Positions 35,262 to 44,098 are shown, numbered from the stretch's first letter. The stretch: DNA of 64,000 nt from an uncultured Bacteroides sp. (GCA_900544675.1 UQVZ01000018.1:1-64000), one strand, 5' to 3'. Made by a program: numbers and translations. The notes: a model not told the origin generated them from the sequence alone.

Positions 35262-36806
35262 ATGAAAACTATCAAGACATTAGCCTTAGGACTTTGCTTA
35301 ACCCTCGGAGCATGCGCCACACAACCCGAATCAACCATACAGACCAACGATAAAGGCACGCAATGGGAATGGGAAAAAGGAACCATTGTCGTGAAAACTC
35401 CCGAACGTCCTGACGGACAGAAAAGCGTATTGGGACTGGCTCTTCCCAAAATGGAAACAGTGCGTGTAGGATTTGTAGGCTTAGGCATGCGCGGTCCCGG
35501 TGCGGTAGAACGCTTCACGTATATTCCCGGCACTCAGATTGTAGCCTTGTGCGACTACGAGAAAGAACGTGCCGAAGCTTGCCAGAAACTGTTGCAGAAA
35601 GCTTCGTTGCCTAAAGCCGCCATCTATTCCGGAGAAAAAGGATACGAAGAACTGTGCAAACGGAATGACATCGACCTGGTATATATCGCCGCCGACTGGC
35701 TGCACCACTTCCCCATCGCCAAATGCGCTTTGGAGAACGGCAAGAACGTAGCCATCGAAGTGCCTTCCGCCATGAACCTGAAAGAATGCTGGGAACTGAT
35801 TAACCTCAGTGAAAAGACACGCAAACATTGCATGATTCTGGAAAACTGCTGTTATGACTGGTTCGAAATGAATACGCTGAACATGGCGCAACAAGGTGTT
35901 TTCGGCGAAGTAATCCGGGCACAAGGAGCTTACATCCACAACTTGGATGAGTTTTGGGATTATTATTGGAAAAACGGAGAAAACGACAAGCTGGGATGGA
36001 GGCTGGACTATAATATGCGTCACCGGGGAGATGTGTATGCCACACACGGCTTAGGTCCGGTGGCACAAGCCTTGAATATCCACCGCGGCGACCGTATGGT
36101 GACCTTGGTGGCAATGGATACCAAATCGGTAGTAGGAAAAGCCCTGGTAGAAGAACGCACGGATTCCGCCTGCACGCATTTCCGTAACGGCGACCATACT
36201 ACCACTTTAATCCGTACAGCGAATGGCAAGGTGATTGAAATCCAACACGACGTCATGACGCCCCAGCCTTACAACCGCCTGTATCAATTGACGGGGACAA
36301 AAGGATTCGCCAACAAATATCCGGTAGAAGGATATGCTCTCGACAGCAAACAGCTTTCCGCTTCCGGAGTAAAGCCCAAAGTGGACGACCTGAGCGCGCA
36401 CGGTTTCCTTCCACAGGCGGAACAAGAAGCATTGGTAGCCAAATACCAACACCCCATCTTAAAGAAATATGGCAAAATGGCAAAAGAAGTGGGCGGACAC
36501 GGAGGCATGGACTTTATCATGGACAGCCGCCTGGTATATTGCCTGCAGAACGGATTGCCCTTGGATATGGACGTATACGATTTGGCAGAATGGTGTTGCC
36601 TTGCCGAACTGGGAGAATTGTCGATGGACAACGGTTGCGCGCCGGTAGCGTTTCCCGACTTTACCCGAGGTGAATGGAATGTGGTAAAAGGGTATCAGCA
36701 CGCCTATGCTTCTCCTGAAGAGGAAGCGGCTGCCTTGGAAAAAGCCAAAGCGTTTACAGCCAAACTGAAAGAACAGGGAGCCAAAGAATGGGCTACCGCT
36801 AAATAA
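35262..36806 (+). CDS. GH109 alpha-N-acetylgalactosaminidase, lipoprotein
   Basis: 514 aa. The lipoprotein signal has the lipobox L-G-A-C (Cys18). A Rossmann fold follows with the NAD-binding V-G-F-V-G-L-G-M-R-G (69-78), then blocks characteristic of GH109 rather than of generic Gfo/Idh/MocA oxidoreductases: K-H-C-M-I-L-E-N-C-C-Y-D-W-F-E (Y198), L-N-M-A-Q-Q-G-V-F-G-E-V, and Y-A-T-H-G-L-G-P (H262). GH109 enzymes remove terminal alpha-GalNAc by an NAD-dependent oxidation-elimination mechanism with no net redox change. They act on mucin O-glycans and the blood-group A antigen. It is in a cassette with the APH-fold kinase and a Nudix hydrolase. Confidence 0.88.
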   Translation: MKTIKTLALGLCLTLGACATQPESTIQTNDKGTQWEWEKGTIVVKTPERPDGQKSVLGLALPKMETVRVGFVGLGMRGPGAVERFTYIPGTQIVALCDYEKERAEACQKLLQKASLPKAAIYSGEKGYEELCKRNDIDLVYIAADWLHHFPIAKCALENGKNVAIEVPSAMNLKECWELINLSEKTRKHCMILENCCYDWFEMNTLNMAQQGVFGEVIRAQGAYIHNLDEFWDYYWKNGENDKLGWRLDYNMRHRGDVYATHGLGPVAQALNIHRGDRMVTLVAMDTKSVVGKALVEERTDSACTHFRNGDHTTTLIRTANGKVIEIQHDVMTPQPYNRLYQLTGTKGFANKYPVEGYALDSKQLSASGVKPKVDDLSAHGFLPQAEQEALVAKYQHPILKKYGKMAKEVGGHGGMDFIMDSRLVYCLQNGLPLDMDVYDLAEWCCLAELGELSMDNGCAPVAFPDFTRGEWNVVKGYQHAYASPEEEAAALEKAKAFTAKLKEQGAKEWATAK

Positions 36807-36831
36807 CAACCATCATAACACAACAACTAAA

Positions 36832-37332
36832 ATGACAAGCGATAATGAAAAAGAAATGTTCCCCATCGTAGATGAAGAGGGTAACATTACCGGAGCTGCC
36901 ACACGGGGAGAATGCCACAACGGAAGCAAATTGCTGCATCCCGTCGTACACCTCCATGTATTCAACAGCCGGAGAGAACTGTTCCTGCAAAAACGTCCGG
37001 AGTGGAAAGACATACAGCCGGGCAAATGGGATACCTCCGTAGGCGGACACATCGATTTAGGCGAAAGTGTGGAAATGGCATTGAAACGGGAAGCACGTGA
37101 AGAACTGGGCATTACCGACTTCACGCCTCAACTCCTGGCACACTATGTGTTTGAGTCGGACCGTGAAAAAGAACTGGTATTCAGCCATCGCACTACCTAC
37201 GACGGCATTATCACCCCCAGCGATGAATTGGATGGAGGCCGCTTCTGGACACTGGAAGATATCCGGAAAGCATTGGGCACAGGTGTCTTTACACCCAATT
37301 TCGAGAATGAATTCAAGCGATTGGGATTTTAA
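36832..37332 (+). CDS. Nudix hydrolase
   Basis: 166 aa. The Nudix box is complete: G-H-I-D-L-G-E-S-V-E-M-A-L-K-R-E-A-R-E-E-L-G-I, matching G-x5-E-x7-R-E-U-x-E-E-x-G-U. The overall sequence (L-H-V-F-N-S-R-R-E-L-F-L-Q-K-R, L-V-F-S-H-R-T-T-Y-D-G) resembles the isopentenyl-diphosphate-isomerase-like Nudix group of unknown substrate. It starts 25 bases after the GH109 gene and is the last gene of that cassette. A nucleotide-sugar or housecleaning substrate is possible. Confidence 0.9.
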   Translation: MTSDNEKEMFPIVDEEGNITGAATRGECHNGSKLLHPVVHLHVFNSRRELFLQKRPEWKDIQPGKWDTSVGGHIDLGESVEMALKREAREELGITDFTPQLLAHYVFESDREKELVFSHRTTYDGIITPSDELDGGRFWTLEDIRKALGTGVFTPNFENEFKRLGF

Positions 37333-37352
37333 AGGTTCCCAATCATATTTTG

Positions 37353-37431
37353 AACACAGAGACACGGAGACACAGAGTTTTATTCATCAATAAATCAAAA
37401 TCTTTACTTTGTGTCTCTGTGTCTCTGTGTT
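37353..37431. repeat. Imperfect 25-bp inverted repeat between convergent genes
   Basis: The arm at 37353-37377 pairs with 37407-37431 with two mismatches. Both are built of ACACAGAG/GTCTCTGTGT units. It lies between the converging Nudix and MBOAT genes and is a candidate bidirectional terminator. Confidence 0.8.
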
Positions 37432-37448
37432 TATAAAATCTCATCCTC

Positions 37449-38930
37449 TTAGAACTGGAAGTAAATGAACGGCTGGATCTCGCTGCTCTTTACCTGAATC
37501 ACAATGAATATCAGGAGAATGACCAGCAATGCCTGACCGACCAAAGGCATACGTACCACTCCCCTGCTGCATGTATCCTGCCAACTGTCTGGCAACCAAT
37601 GAAGCACATACCCCAATGCCATCAATGCAAAGACCTTCCAATATCCTGTAACCAACTGCATGAAGAGTTCGGGATGGAATGAAGTGAATATTTGCCGAAT
37701 CATTGTCTGCGAACCTTCAAAAGTGTTATTACGGAAAAATATCCAGCAAAAGCAGACAAAGTGGAAGGTCAGTATTACGGCAAAGAACTTCCGGATGCCC
37801 GTATTGCGATAAGTCTTGGGACGGTGCAACAAGCTACGCAAGAACTTATGCACTGCCAAAGCTACGCCGTGGAGTCCTCCCCACAAGATGAAATTCCACG
37901 AAGCCCCGTGCCACAGTCCGCCCAATAGCATCGTTACAATCAGATTGATATACGTACGGACTTTCCCTTTACGGTTACCTCCCATCGAAATATACAGGTA
38001 ATCGCGCAACCACGTAGAAAGGGAGATGTGCCAACGATGCCAGAAATCGGTCACGCTATCCGACTTGTAAGGCGAATTGAAGTTGATGGGAAAACGGAAG
38101 CCCAACAGCAAGGCAAGCCCGATTGCCATATCGCTGTACCCCGAGAAATCACAATAAATCTGCAAGGCATAGCCATATACGCCAAAGAGGTTCTCCACTC
38201 CCGAATACAGACCAGGATTATCGAAGATACGCTCTACGAAATTGATGCTGATGTAATCGGAAATGACCGCTTTCTTAAACAACCCACTGACAATAAAGAA
38301 GATTCCCTGACCGAACATCTCGTTGGTAACGGTCAGCGGTTGACGTATCTGAGGGACAAAATCGCGTGCCCGCACAATCGGTCCTGCCACCAGTTGCGGA
38401 AAGAAGGAAACATAGAAAGCATAGTCGAGCAGGCTGGACAAGGGTTTCAAGTCTCCACGGTAAACATCGATGGTATAACTGAGCGACTGGAAGGTAAAAA
38501 ACGAAATGCCCACCGGCAAGAAGATATCGAGGGCTTCGAAATGTCCGTTCCACAAAGGGCAAAGCATCTCATAGAAAAAGTTCGTGTACTTGAAGTAACA
38601 CAACAAGCCCAGGTTGATGCAAAGACTTGTCACGACCAACAGTTTCCGTCTCCAATGCGTCACCGTGCGTACCATTTGACGGGCAAGCAAGAAATCGCTT
38701 ACCGTCACGATACCCAGCAGGAAGAAATAGATGCCGCTGCTCTTATAATAAAAGTAATAGGAAAATGCCGTAACGAACAGCAGGCGTGCAGTCGTTTTCT
38801 TCTGCAACAAGGCATAAACCAGGCTGAACCCTAAAAAGAGGAACAGAAACAATCCGCTGTTGAATATCATCGGCTGGTGAGGGTCGTACGTCAGAATCCC
38901 TGCCAGTTTACTCCAATCCAGTTGCCACAT
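37449..38930 (-). CDS. MBOAT O-acyltransferase (AlgI-like)
   Basis: 493 aa, integral membrane, about 11 helices. It belongs to the MBOAT family, which moves acetyl groups across the membrane onto polysaccharides or other acceptors. The family block F-W-H-R-W-H-I-S-L-S-T-W-L-R-D-Y-L-Y is present, and the catalytic His sits in W-N-F-I-L-W-G-G-L-H-G. It overlaps the preceding SGNH gene by 23 bases, so translation is coupled. With two SGNH proteins it resembles the AlgI-AlgJ/AlgX and DltB-DltD arrangement, in which the SGNH partner completes the transfer. Confidence 0.92.
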   Translation of the reverse strand: MWQLDWSKLAGILTYDPHQPMIFNSGLFLFLFLGFSLVYALLQKKTTARLLFVTAFSYYFYYKSSGIYFFLLGIVTVSDFLLARQMVRTVTHWRRKLLVVTSLCINLGLLCYFKYTNFFYEMLCPLWNGHFEALDIFLPVGISFFTFQSLSYTIDVYRGDLKPLSSLLDYAFYVSFFPQLVAGPIVRARDFVPQIRQPLTVTNEMFGQGIFFIVSGLFKKAVISDYISINFVERIFDNPGLYSGVENLFGVYGYALQIYCDFSGYSDMAIGLALLLGFRFPINFNSPYKSDSVTDFWHRWHISLSTWLRDYLYISMGGNRKGKVRTYINLIVTMLLGGLWHGASWNFILWGGLHGVALAVHKFLRSLLHRPKTYRNTGIRKFFAVILTFHFVCFCWIFFRNNTFEGSQTMIRQIFTSFHPELFMQLVTGYWKVFALMALGYVLHWLPDSWQDTCSRGVVRMPLVGQALLVILLIFIVIQVKSSEIQPFIYFQF

Positions 38931-39882
38931 AGTCGTTGTATGCTTTTATGAATGCTTCGTGAAGCAATAAACCTTGTAATTTATATCCTTCTCTCGTAAA
39001 ATGAATCTTGTCTCGCTGGAAGAAATGTCCTGCAGTCCAATTCAGGCAAGCCCGTTTCTTTCCTCCCACGATATCATATAAATCCCAACTGGCAATGCCT
39101 TGTTCACGGGCAAAGCGCAATTCTGTATCTACCACAGTCTGTGTACGCGGATTGATGACCTGAGGACCGCGGCGTCCGTTGCGTACGTAAGCACCAGGAG
39201 GAGTGGTCAACAAGTAAGCGGCATCGGGACAGGCTTGTTTCAACGTGGTCAGCATAGCTTGTAGAGCGGCAAGATGTTCCGCAGCCGAATACCTGCGTCC
39301 GTGCGCCTCATTGGTGCCAAACGAAATGATGACCAAATCGGGATGCAAGTCCGCTACCTGCTTCAAGCGTTCGGGAGTAGAGTAAGAAGCACACGTTGCC
39401 CCATTCACGCCCAAGATATGATATACCACACCCGGTCTCCCCGTCTCGACCGCCAATCCGGATGTCTGATAAGAAACCGGACGCGACTCGACGGCATTAC
39501 TCCCGAAATCATCTTCCAGACAACAACGCATCACGTACGGGAACACATGCCCCCGGACATGTGAATCGCCGATATGCACAATGCGTACAGGACCTTCCTG
39601 TTTCTTCAACTTTTCCCAAAAAGGGTACAACGAACCGACAGGGTCTTCCAATCGGTTTTCCGTCGTTTCCTGAAACCCGGCAGGCATCGGACTATCGACG
39701 GCTATAAATTCCATCAGTCGAGTAATCTCTTCACTGGGATAAACCGGTATCGAATGACGGTCAGGGACAGACTTGTCGGGCAATGGGTCTTGCGCATAAA
39801 GCGGAATACTTGCCACAACAAACAGGCATAGCCAGCAAATCCTGGTTCCATATTCTTTAAACAAATGCTTAATCACCTTCAT
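38908..39882 (-). CDS. SGNH/GDSL hydrolase-like protein, MBOAT partner
   Basis: 324 aa, exported (hydrophobic segment about 14-30, cleavage near Y-A-Q). SGNH blocks: H-I-G-D-S-H-V-R-G (S107), S-F-G-T-N-E-A-H-G, and D-K-I-H-F-T-R-E-G-Y (catalytic His). It is probably a periplasmic O-acetyltransferase or acetylesterase acting with the MBOAT protein. It overlaps the genes on both sides (14 and 23 bases), so the three proteins are made together. Confidence 0.88.
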   Translation of the reverse strand: MKVIKHLFKEYGTRICWLCLFVVASIPLYAQDPLPDKSVPDRHSIPVYPSEEITRLMEFIAVDSPMPAGFQETTENRLEDPVGSLYPFWEKLKKQEGPVRIVHIGDSHVRGHVFPYVMRCCLEDDFGSNAVESRPVSYQTSGLAVETGRPGVVYHILGVNGATCASYSTPERLKQVADLHPDLVIISFGTNEAHGRRYSAAEHLAALQAMLTTLKQACPDAAYLLTTPPGAYVRNGRRGPQVINPRTQTVVDTELRFAREQGIASWDLYDIVGGKKRACLNWTAGHFFQRDKIHFTREGYKLQGLLLHEAFIKAYNDYVATGLE

Positions 39883-41248
39883 ACGCCTTCCGTTTCTCGT
39901 ATTGTTCCTGTCCGTATATCAATGTCTCGAAAAGCAGCTTCGCCAGATGCTTCCCGCCACGGAAATTAATATGGGTATAATCGTAATTGGCCAGTTGCGG
40001 CTTACTCTCTACCATCCGCACCATACTGCCTTCACCGCCCATCGCCTCAAACAGATTCCAGAAAGCGATATGCGTTTCGGCTGCCAAGGCTTGCTGATAA
40101 CGTATCAGACTCTTCACACCCGGCATCGTGCGTAGCTCGCCGGTCTCGCTCTTCGATTCACGGTCGCCGATACTTACCAAAAGAATGGAAGCCTGCGGGA
40201 AAGCAGCTTTCAGACGATTGATGACATTGACCATATCAGATGTATAATAACGATAGTTCGTAATGCCTTCCGAAGCGACATTCAAACCATATTGCAAGAC
40301 AATCAAATCGTATGTACGCAAGCGGTTATACGCCCGCAACATCGCCATCGGTATGCCGCCTAATTGTTCCCCGCTACTGCCTCGCGTACTGAAGTTATCG
40401 ACAACGATACCTGCGGACGGATCCATGGTCACCCCATAACAGATAGCGGTAGAATCCGTTTTCTCTACCTTCCACTCCACATTGCGTATATTGCCACGCA
40501 CGGTAGCTACCTGCAACAAGCTGTCGCCACCGAAAGCCAACGAGACAGGTTCTTCACTTTGATTGATACGGGCTGTCAGCCAGATGGAATCGGAGGAAAC
40601 GAAATAGAGTGAAGAAGCCTCGCAGGAAGCGAGATGGTCGGCATACGTCCCCAATCCTTTCAAAGTGACACCGGCACCCGGAGAAGGTATGTAATAATGA
40701 TTGGACAAATCTTGCAAACGACGCTTGAATCCTGCCGAATCGGTCACAGCATGGGTCTGCCAGCCTGAAAAAGTATGCCGGACTGTAGGACGAAAACCTG
40801 CCACACGCGAAGTTATCGGTACGTAACCGACTCCGCATCCGCCGAAACGCGACTGAAGCAAGGCGCGCAAATCGGCAGTCAGGATATCTCCTTCGATAAA
40901 CGAATCACCGAAGTAAGCGATACGCACCGGACGGTCGAGCGTAGGACATTCGGCCAATGCCTCATAGAAATGCGACATACCCCGCATCGTAGAGTCTGCA
41001 TAATCTTCGATGCAAGTCATGCCGGTCTTACACGTATCGATAAAGACCGGCTTTACGACAGGCGGCAATGCCAAGGAATCGGAATCAGACAACTCTTCCT
41101 CAACCGGGTCGGGACGCAAATCGGATAATAAATCTACTTTCCGTAAGGTATATCCGTCTACCTTCCACACAGGCAGCCAATACATTGCCAACAAACCTCC
41201 TACCACCAACAAAGCAAAGATAAATGTGGCTGTTACTTTATTCTTCAT
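39869..41248 (-). CDS. Membrane-anchored SGNH protein, first gene of the O-acetylation operon
   Basis: 459 aa from the ATG at 41248. One N-terminal membrane helix (about 8-26), an acidic linker (about 45-65), then an SGNH domain: A-Y-F-G-D-S-F-I-E-G-D (S116), the oxyanion region L-Q-Y-G-L-N, and D-Y-T-H-I-N-F-R-G-G (catalytic His). The open frame continues 83 codons upstream, but that extension reads through a foldback element and over a predicted promoter, so I reject it. Two different SGNH proteins next to one MBOAT is unusual. Confidence 0.87.
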   Translation of the reverse strand: MKNKVTATFIFALLVVGGLLAMYWLPVWKVDGYTLRKVDLLSDLRPDPVEEELSDSDSLALPPVVKPVFIDTCKTGMTCIEDYADSTMRGMSHFYEALAECPTLDRPVRIAYFGDSFIEGDILTADLRALLQSRFGGCGVGYVPITSRVAGFRPTVRHTFSGWQTHAVTDSAGFKRRLQDLSNHYYIPSPGAGVTLKGLGTYADHLASCEASSLYFVSSDSIWLTARINQSEEPVSLAFGGDSLLQVATVRGNIRNVEWKVEKTDSTAICYGVTMDPSAGIVVDNFSTRGSSGEQLGGIPMAMLRAYNRLRTYDLIVLQYGLNVASEGITNYRYYTSDMVNVINRLKAAFPQASILLVSIGDRESKSETGELRTMPGVKSLIRYQQALAAETHIAFWNLFEAMGGEGSMVRMVESKPQLANYDYTHINFRGGKHLAKLLFETLIYGQEQYEKRKAYEGD

Positions 41249-41270
41249 CGTTTTCACACTAAAAACGGCA

Positions 41271-41308
41271 CAAAGATAGCAGATTTTCAGTATACAGACA
41301 GTGTATAC
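41271..41308 (-). promoter_or_regulatory. Promoter with palindromic operator-like site
   Basis: TATCTTTG on the minus strand (41278 to 41271) matches TAnnTTTG 22 bases before the ATG at 41248. Just upstream, GTATACA (41290-41296) and TGTATAC (41302-41308) form a 7-bp inverted repeat with a 5-base spacer, a plausible repressor site. Confidence 0.55.
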
Positions 41309-41397
41309 AAACAAAAAAATAATCCGATTGGATTCCTTTGATAAACGGACTCCAAAGCTTTTGATAAAGAACGACAATTCTTTTTCAGCTATTTCAT

Positions 41398-41493
41398 TTT
41401 TATGTCCTCCGTAGCGAAAACGTACGTCCTCCAATCGGGGGATATACGTTTTCCATACGGGGGACGTACGTCCCCCGAATGGAGGACATAAAA
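41398..41493. repeat. Multi-arm foldback element
   Basis: A 13-bp outer pair (41398-41410 with 41481-41493) encloses ACGTACGTCC (41420-41429), which pairs with 41462-41471, and a perfect 18-bp palindrome GGGGGACGTACGTCCCCC (41459-41476). AAAACGT and ACGTTTT segments offer a third pairing. No coding role is evident. It lies between the LpxA-like gene and the promoter of the SGNH-MBOAT operon. Confidence 0.85.
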
Positions 41494-41561
41494 TCAAGAC
41501 GTATGAAAAGACGATAACACACTGTCACAAAGACATTACAATGCGAACATTCATAAAAACA

Positions 41562-41599
41562 GAAAAGCTTCCAAAACCTGCCGGCTCTGGAAGCTTTTC
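41562..41599 (-). terminator. Rho-independent terminator of the LpxA-family gene
   Basis: A 12-bp stem GAAAAGCTTCCA (41562-41573) with 41588-41599 and a 14-base GC-containing loop. On the minus strand it is followed by TGTTTTTATG. It lies 36 bases beyond the lpxA-like stop. Confidence 0.85.
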
Positions 41600-41634
41600 C
41601 ATATATGCTCCTGTTTATCTTTACAGACGGGTAT

Positions 41635-42402
41635 TTAATGAATAATACCCAACTTGGAAGTTTCGACAAACTTAATGATGTTATTGATTTCCGGACCATT
41701 GGGAATCTGTTCCCGGATACGGATCAACGCATCGTGCTGCGAGGTGTTCGCCTTGTATAATATACGGTAGGCCTGTGCTATATGCTTGATGACGGTTTCC
41801 GAGAATCCGGCACGTTCCAACACAATCGTATTGATGCTATAGAATTCAATGGGTTCGTGAGCGGCTACGATATAAGGAGGGATATCACGCACGAAGCGAC
41901 AACCGCCCTGCACAACCGAATAACTGCCCAATCGGGTATTTCCCTGCATCAGTACATTTGAAGTAAGAATCGAGCAATCAAAAATTGTACAGTTACCTGA
42001 TACCTGCGAGCCGTTTCCGATGATACACTTGTTACCCACCGTCACATCGTGTGACAAACGGGCACCTGTCATAATAAAATTGCCGTTGCCGATAGAAGTC
42101 TCGTGACCGGCATGTGTACCGCGGATAATCACTGCATTCTCACGAATTACATTGTTATTGCCTACACGCGCGATGGTGTCTTCGCCTGTATAAGCGAAAT
42201 CCTGCGGAACCGCCGCTACGACAGCTCCCTGATACACTGTGTTTCCATTTCCCATACGAGTGCCGCTCATCAGACTTGCATAAGGCATAATCACATTGTC
42301 ATCACCTATTTCCACATTCTTGTCAATATAAGCGAACGGATGCACTGTTACATTGTTGCCAATCTTTGCTGACGGGTCAACATAAGCTAAAGGACTAATC
42401 AT
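41635..42402 (-). CDS. LpxA-family acyl-ACP--UDP-N-acetylglucosamine O-acyltransferase
   Basis: 255 aa left-handed beta-helix protein made of hexapeptide repeats (about 1-180: V-D-P-S-A-K-I-G, I-G-D-D-N-V-I, V-G-N-K-C-I-I) with a C-terminal helical domain, the layout and length of LpxA. The catalytic His region reads R-L-S-H-D-V-T-V-G-N. The usual downstream block with H-Q-F is replaced by V-V-Q-G-G-C-R-F-V-R-D-I-P-P-Y, and E-P-I-E-F-Y-S-I-N replaces the typical G-L-N-x-x-G-L. It is therefore LpxA-like but divergent. Bacteroides usually carry another lpxA beside an lpxC-fabZ fusion, so this stand-alone gene may be a paralogue with a different acceptor or acyl chain. Confidence 0.82.
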   Translation of the reverse strand: MISPLAYVDPSAKIGNNVTVHPFAYIDKNVEIGDDNVIMPYASLMSGTRMGNGNTVYQGAVVAAVPQDFAYTGEDTIARVGNNNVIRENAVIIRGTHAGHETSIGNGNFIMTGARLSHDVTVGNKCIIGNGSQVSGNCTIFDCSILTSNVLMQGNTRLGSYSVVQGGCRFVRDIPPYIVAAHEPIEFYSINTIVLERAGFSETVIKHIAQAYRILYKANTSQHDALIRIREQIPNGPEINNIIKFVETSKLGIIH

Positions 42403-42613
42403 AGTTATTCAATTTAAATGTTAATTCAATACATTATCCTTTCCATTACCTGGCGGATGCAAGAAACACAGTGATAAAAGTCTTTAATTTATACTACTAA
42501 ATATGATGTTTAAACAATTTCACTATGTCTCGTGTCTAAAGTTACGGAAATTTCTTATAAAACGAAAATTTTTGTGAAGAAATTACGTCTCAACACCGAG
42601 AAGATACCAAAAG

Positions 42614-42651
42614 CCCGCCATTGACGCAATTTTCTTCATCAATGACGGGCC
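42614..42651 (-). terminator. Terminator of the RND operon
   Basis: A 12-bp stem (42614-42625 with 42640-42651, one G-T wobble) follows the stop of the outer-membrane gene, with TTTT after it on the minus strand. The remaining part of the 306-base gap to the lpxA-like start is AT-rich; I see no exact promoter match in it. Confidence 0.75.
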
Positions 42652-42708
42652 ATCAATCTAACTCACTTTATATTGAGTGAATGCTTCATGTTTCAACCAC
42701 AGAATCAT

Positions 42709-44097
42709 TTATCGACCTCCACCTAATGCACTATACAGGTTTATGACTGCCTGCATGCGTTGGAAATTATCAGAAACTTCGGTCAACTGAGCGCTCAACA
42801 GGCTCTGTTGTGCGGTCAGGATTTCCAGATAAGTGGCATCACCGCTTTGGAACAGTGCTTTGGTGTAAATCACCGCCTTGTCCAATTGGTCTACCTGGTC
42901 ACGGTCGTGTTTCAGTTTCGCGTTTTGTGTTCCATACAGATGAAGCGCGTCGCTGACTTCCTGACCTGCTTCCAGAATAGTCTGCTGGTAATTCATCTGG
43001 GCAATCTTCTCTTCTGCCTTCGATACCTTCAGGTTAGCAATCAACTGACCACGATTGAAGATAGGCTGCGCCAACGAAGCAACAGCATTCAGAATGACTT
43101 TACCCGGATTGACGATAGCTGTTCCTGCACTATTGGTCCAACCGGCAGTTCCGCTGATGGTAATGCTCGGATAGAATGCCGAACGCGCCTGATTGGTCGT
43201 GTAATAAGCGCTTGCCAAGGTCATTTCGGCTACTTTCACATCCGGACGGTTTTCCAGCAACTGCAAGGGAACACCTGTAGTCAGGTCTTCCGGCATCACT
43301 TGTTCGTCCAGGGTGTTGCGGTCAATCGGCTGTGGAGCCTTTGCCAGCAATACACAAAGCGAGTTTTCCGTTTCACGTTGCTGACGTTTCAGGTCAAGCA
43401 ACGAAGCTTGTACCTGAGAATAAGCGGCACGAATCTGAGCCACGCCCGCTTCGGTAGTCATACCGGCAATCTTCATGGCTTCCATCGTACGTACATTCTC
43501 CTTATATATATCTACCGTTTCACTGGTAATCTGCACCTGACGGTCGAGCATCAACAGCGAATAATACATATTGGCAATTCCGCAAATGATTTGCGAACGC
43601 ACTGCCTGCTGCGAATATTGGCTTTGCAGATAAGCCGCGCGCTGTCCGCGTTTTGCATTCAACAGCTTGCCGAACAAATCGATTTCCCAACTTGCCGCTA
43701 CCGGAAGCTGATATGTCTGACTCGGTTTCGACTTGTCAAAACTGCTCAACGTACCTTGCGGAGCCAGGTTAATGGAAGGCAGATAAGACAACTTAGCCGC
43801 TGTAAGCATCACTTTAGCCTCCTCTACCCGAAGAATGGCAGCCTGCAAGTCAACATTGTTGGCCAATCCTTCTTCTATCAGCGCCTGCAACTTGGCATCG
43901 CGGAACACTTCCTGCCAAGGAAGGTTTCCCATATTCGCCGTATCGGAAACAGCCAAGGTATCCGTAGGCGACTCCGGGTCACGATAGATACCCGAAGCAT
44001 CTATCGTTTCCGGACGGTCATACGATTTATAGATGTGGCAGCTGCTCATCATGGCAGCTACACACACAATTCCTATTATTTGTTTCTTCATTATCAT
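42709..44097 (-). CDS. RND efflux outer-membrane lipoprotein (OprM/CusC type)
   Basis: 462 aa from the ATG at 44097 (an ATG at 44091 is equally possible). Lipoprotein signal ending M-S-S-C. The NodT/OprM family layout of two long helical repeats (about 60-250 and 265-455) carries the typical N-L-P-W-Q-E-V-F-R-D, R-P-D-V and A-F-Y-P-S-I-T-I-S-G-T-A-G-W motifs. It is the third gene of an adaptor-pump-channel operon, starting directly after the pump stop. Confidence 0.93.
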   Translation of the reverse strand: MIMKKQIIGIVCVAAMMSSCHIYKSYDRPETIDASGIYRDPESPTDTLAVSDTANMGNLPWQEVFRDAKLQALIEEGLANNVDLQAAILRVEEAKVMLTAAKLSYLPSINLAPQGTLSSFDKSKPSQTYQLPVAASWEIDLFGKLLNAKRGQRAAYLQSQYSQQAVRSQIICGIANMYYSLLMLDRQVQITSETVDIYKENVRTMEAMKIAGMTTEAGVAQIRAAYSQVQASLLDLKRQQRETENSLCVLLAKAPQPIDRNTLDEQVMPEDLTTGVPLQLLENRPDVKVAEMTLASAYYTTNQARSAFYPSITISGTAGWTNSAGTAIVNPGKVILNAVASLAQPIFNRGQLIANLKVSKAEEKIAQMNYQQTILEAGQEVSDALHLYGTQNAKLKHDRDQVDQLDKAVIYTKALFQSGDATYLEILTAQQSLLSAQLTEVSDNFQRMQAVINLYSALGGGR

Positions 44098-44098
44098 C

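Noticed and set aside
41249..41497. 83-codon N-terminal extension of the SGNH gene
   Set aside because: It covers the foldback element and the predicted promoter, and the translated sequence has no signal or domain; the membrane helix follows the ATG at 41248.
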